From: Asaia bogorensis
GTDB lineage: Bacteria; Pseudomonadota; Alphaproteobacteria; Acetobacterales; Acetobacteraceae
DNA: 6,783 nt
NCBI GenBank assembly: GCA_945873675.1
Contig: CAMCEP010000151.1
Coordinates: forward strand, 1-6,783
Direction: 5' to 3'
The notes below the pieces were generated by a model. It made no database searches. It was given only the letters and a program-made list of their open reading frames with translations, and was not told the origin of the DNA. Each line of letters opens with the position of its first letter. The first letter of the stretch is position 1. The translations under genes and the position numbers were made by a program. This document shows, in pieces, positions 5,917 to 6,783 of this stretch.

Positions 5917-6319
5917 AGGGCGCCGTAAAACCCGCCTTCTTGTGGCTGCCATCGCAATAGGGCGCCTTGGCGGTCTGGCCGCAGCGGCAGAAGGAAGCTT
6001 GCGGCGTGCGGTCAATTTCCTCACCGGCCGCATTCTGCACAATCATGGGGCCCGATGCGCGCACTGAGCCATTGGGCTGCGGGTCCAGATTAACGGGGCC
6101 GGTCGTGCCAGAAATATCGCGGCCTTCGCGCTTGGCCGGCGCGCCGGTCAGCGGAATCCCAGCTGCCTTGTGGCTGCCATCGCACCAGGGGCTGTTCTTG
6201 GAGGCACCGCAACGGCAAAGCCAGGCCTCGCCGCCTTCAATCGGTGCACCCTTTAGGGTGATCTCACCCTTCAAATGCAGTGGGCCGCCGTCGCGCGTGG
6301 TGATGATGGTCGCAGTCAT
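5915..6319 (-). CDS. Tandem CDGSH iron-sulfur domain protein
   Basis: This 134-residue cytoplasmic protein has two complete CDGSH motifs: Cys35, Cys37, Cys46 and His50 in the first (CRCG...PWCDGSH), and Cys111, Cys113, Cys122 and His126 in the second (CRCG...PYCDGSH). Each should hold one redox-active, acid-labile [2Fe-2S] cluster with 3Cys-1His ligation, as in the mitoNEET/CISD family; the two-motif monomer resembles the Miner2/CISD3-type layout. Each motif is preceded by a short beta-rich segment (GPLHLKGEITLKG at about 12-24; ASGPMIVQNAAGEEI at about 88-102). The start is ATG 6317-6319, with GGAG at 6329-6332 on the minus strand, 9 nt away. It lies 42 bp downstream of the MlrC-like gene on the same strand, so cotranscription is likely. 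Electron transfer or Fe-S handling is the family role; no specific partner can be named. The stop codon falls at the edge of the palindromic repeat. Confidence 0.93.
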   Translation of the reverse strand: MTATIITTRDGGPLHLKGEITLKGAPIEGGEAWLCRCGASKNSPWCDGSHKAAGIPLTGAPAKREGRDISGTTGPVNLDPQPNGSVRASGPMIVQNAAGEEIDRTPQASFCRCGQTAKAPYCDGSHKKAGFTAP

Positions 6320-6361
6320 GATGTGTTTCTCCGTTCAGTGGGTAATCGGGAATGTGGTGCC

Positions 6362-6783
6362 TTACGCCGCGCCTGACCAGCCTGCCCCGGAATCAATCGG
6401 GAAAACCGGGCGCGGCAGGCGCTTCCAGGCGAAATTGACCAGAACCGGGCTCGTCAGGCCCGGCACATCCACTTCAAGAATGCGCTCATCAGGGAAGAAT
6501 TCATCAAAGCCAGCGCGGAAATGCCCGCGCGATTTCACCACCACAACGCGCGCGGCGGCGATATCCACGCCAAACATCTCAATCATGCGCGGTTCATGGC
6601 ATTGGCGACGGAGGCTTGCCAGCACCACGCGGATGCCGCTGCCTTCAAGTTCAAGCAGCGCGGCCGGACCAAGATCAAAGGCGCGACCGGCCATGGTGCC
6701 GCGCCGGCCAATACCCTTGCCATCAGATAGTTTCAGGATACGGGCGGGGGCAGCAAAGGTCGCCGAAAATTCGCTGGGATTAC
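6362..6783 (-). CDS. M81 family / MlrC-like metallopeptidase-related protein, C-terminal part (5' end outside window)
   Basis: The minus-strand frame is open from TAA at 6362-6364 to the right edge, giving 139 residues; the first ATG in it (6694) is internal to the homologous region, so the real start lies beyond the window. The fragment matches my knowledge of the MlrC C-terminal domain (microcystinase C / DUF1485 region): RGTMAGRAFDLGPAALLELEG at about 27-46, a strand with LASLRRQ, then MFGVDIAAARVVVVKSRGHFRAGF at about 69-92, DVPGLTSP at about 105-112, and the closing WKRLPRPVFPIDSG. The zinc site of the N-terminal M81 domain is not in the window. MlrC itself cleaves linearised microcystin products, but most homologues in non-degraders have unknown substrates, so no toxin-degrading role should be inferred. 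Confidence 0.85.
   Translation of the reverse strand, partial: NPSEFSATFAAPARILKLSDGKGIGRRGTMAGRAFDLGPAALLELEGSGIRVVLASLRRQCHEPRMIEMFGVDIAAARVVVVKSRGHFRAGFDEFFPDERILEVDVPGLTSPVLVNFAWKRLPRPVFPIDSGAGWSGAA

Overview
The window is a GC-rich stretch with the codon use and gene families of an alphaproteobacterium. The orphan Bug/TctC-type binding protein next to a short-chain dehydrogenase, the ScsC/Com1-like DsbA protein, the tandem CDGSH protein, the M81/MlrC-like protein and a RIME-like palindromic intergenic repeat suggest Acetobacteraceae/Rhodospirillales (Roseomonas-like). That placement is inference from gene content; there is no rRNA or other marker here.

Layout, left to right. (1) Positions 2-1449, plus strand: the C-terminal half of an SDR oxidoreductase, followed with only 17 bp between stop and start by a complete periplasmic Bug/TctC-type solute-binding protein. 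This is a small uptake/oxidation unit for an unidentified organic acid. (2) A near-perfect 29-bp palindrome lies just ahead of a 220-aa protein (1548-2210) that appears to join an FtsK-gamma-like winged helix, a coiled coil with a duplicated segment, and a C-terminal J-like HPD module. (3) Convergent to it, with a 7-bp gap, is a minus-strand pair: a gamma-glutamyltransferase-fold lipoprotein (3390-4760) that seems to lack the catalytic threonine, and a class I/II PLP aminotransferase (2218-3387) whose ATG comes 2 nt after the lipoprotein stop. (4) Diverging from that pair is a secreted DsbA-family thiol-disulfide protein (4920-5654, CPFC). (5) A 260-bp convergent intergenic region is full of hairpins: a GC-rich hairpin array (about 5688-5809) followed by a two-part palindromic repeat (about 5811-5916) that reaches into the stop codon of the next gene. 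(6) Minus strand to the right edge: a two-motif CDGSH iron-sulfur protein (5915-6319), downstream of the C-terminal part of an M81/MlrC-like protein (6362-6783, cut by the window edge).

Most of this is accessory or metabolic chromosome. No transposase, integrase, CRISPR array, tRNA or rRNA is visible. The least ordinary items are the winged helix/coiled coil/HPD protein with its upstream palindrome, the GGT-like lipoprotein with a Gly/Ala stretch where the nucleophile should be, and the composite structured intergenic element at 5688-5916.
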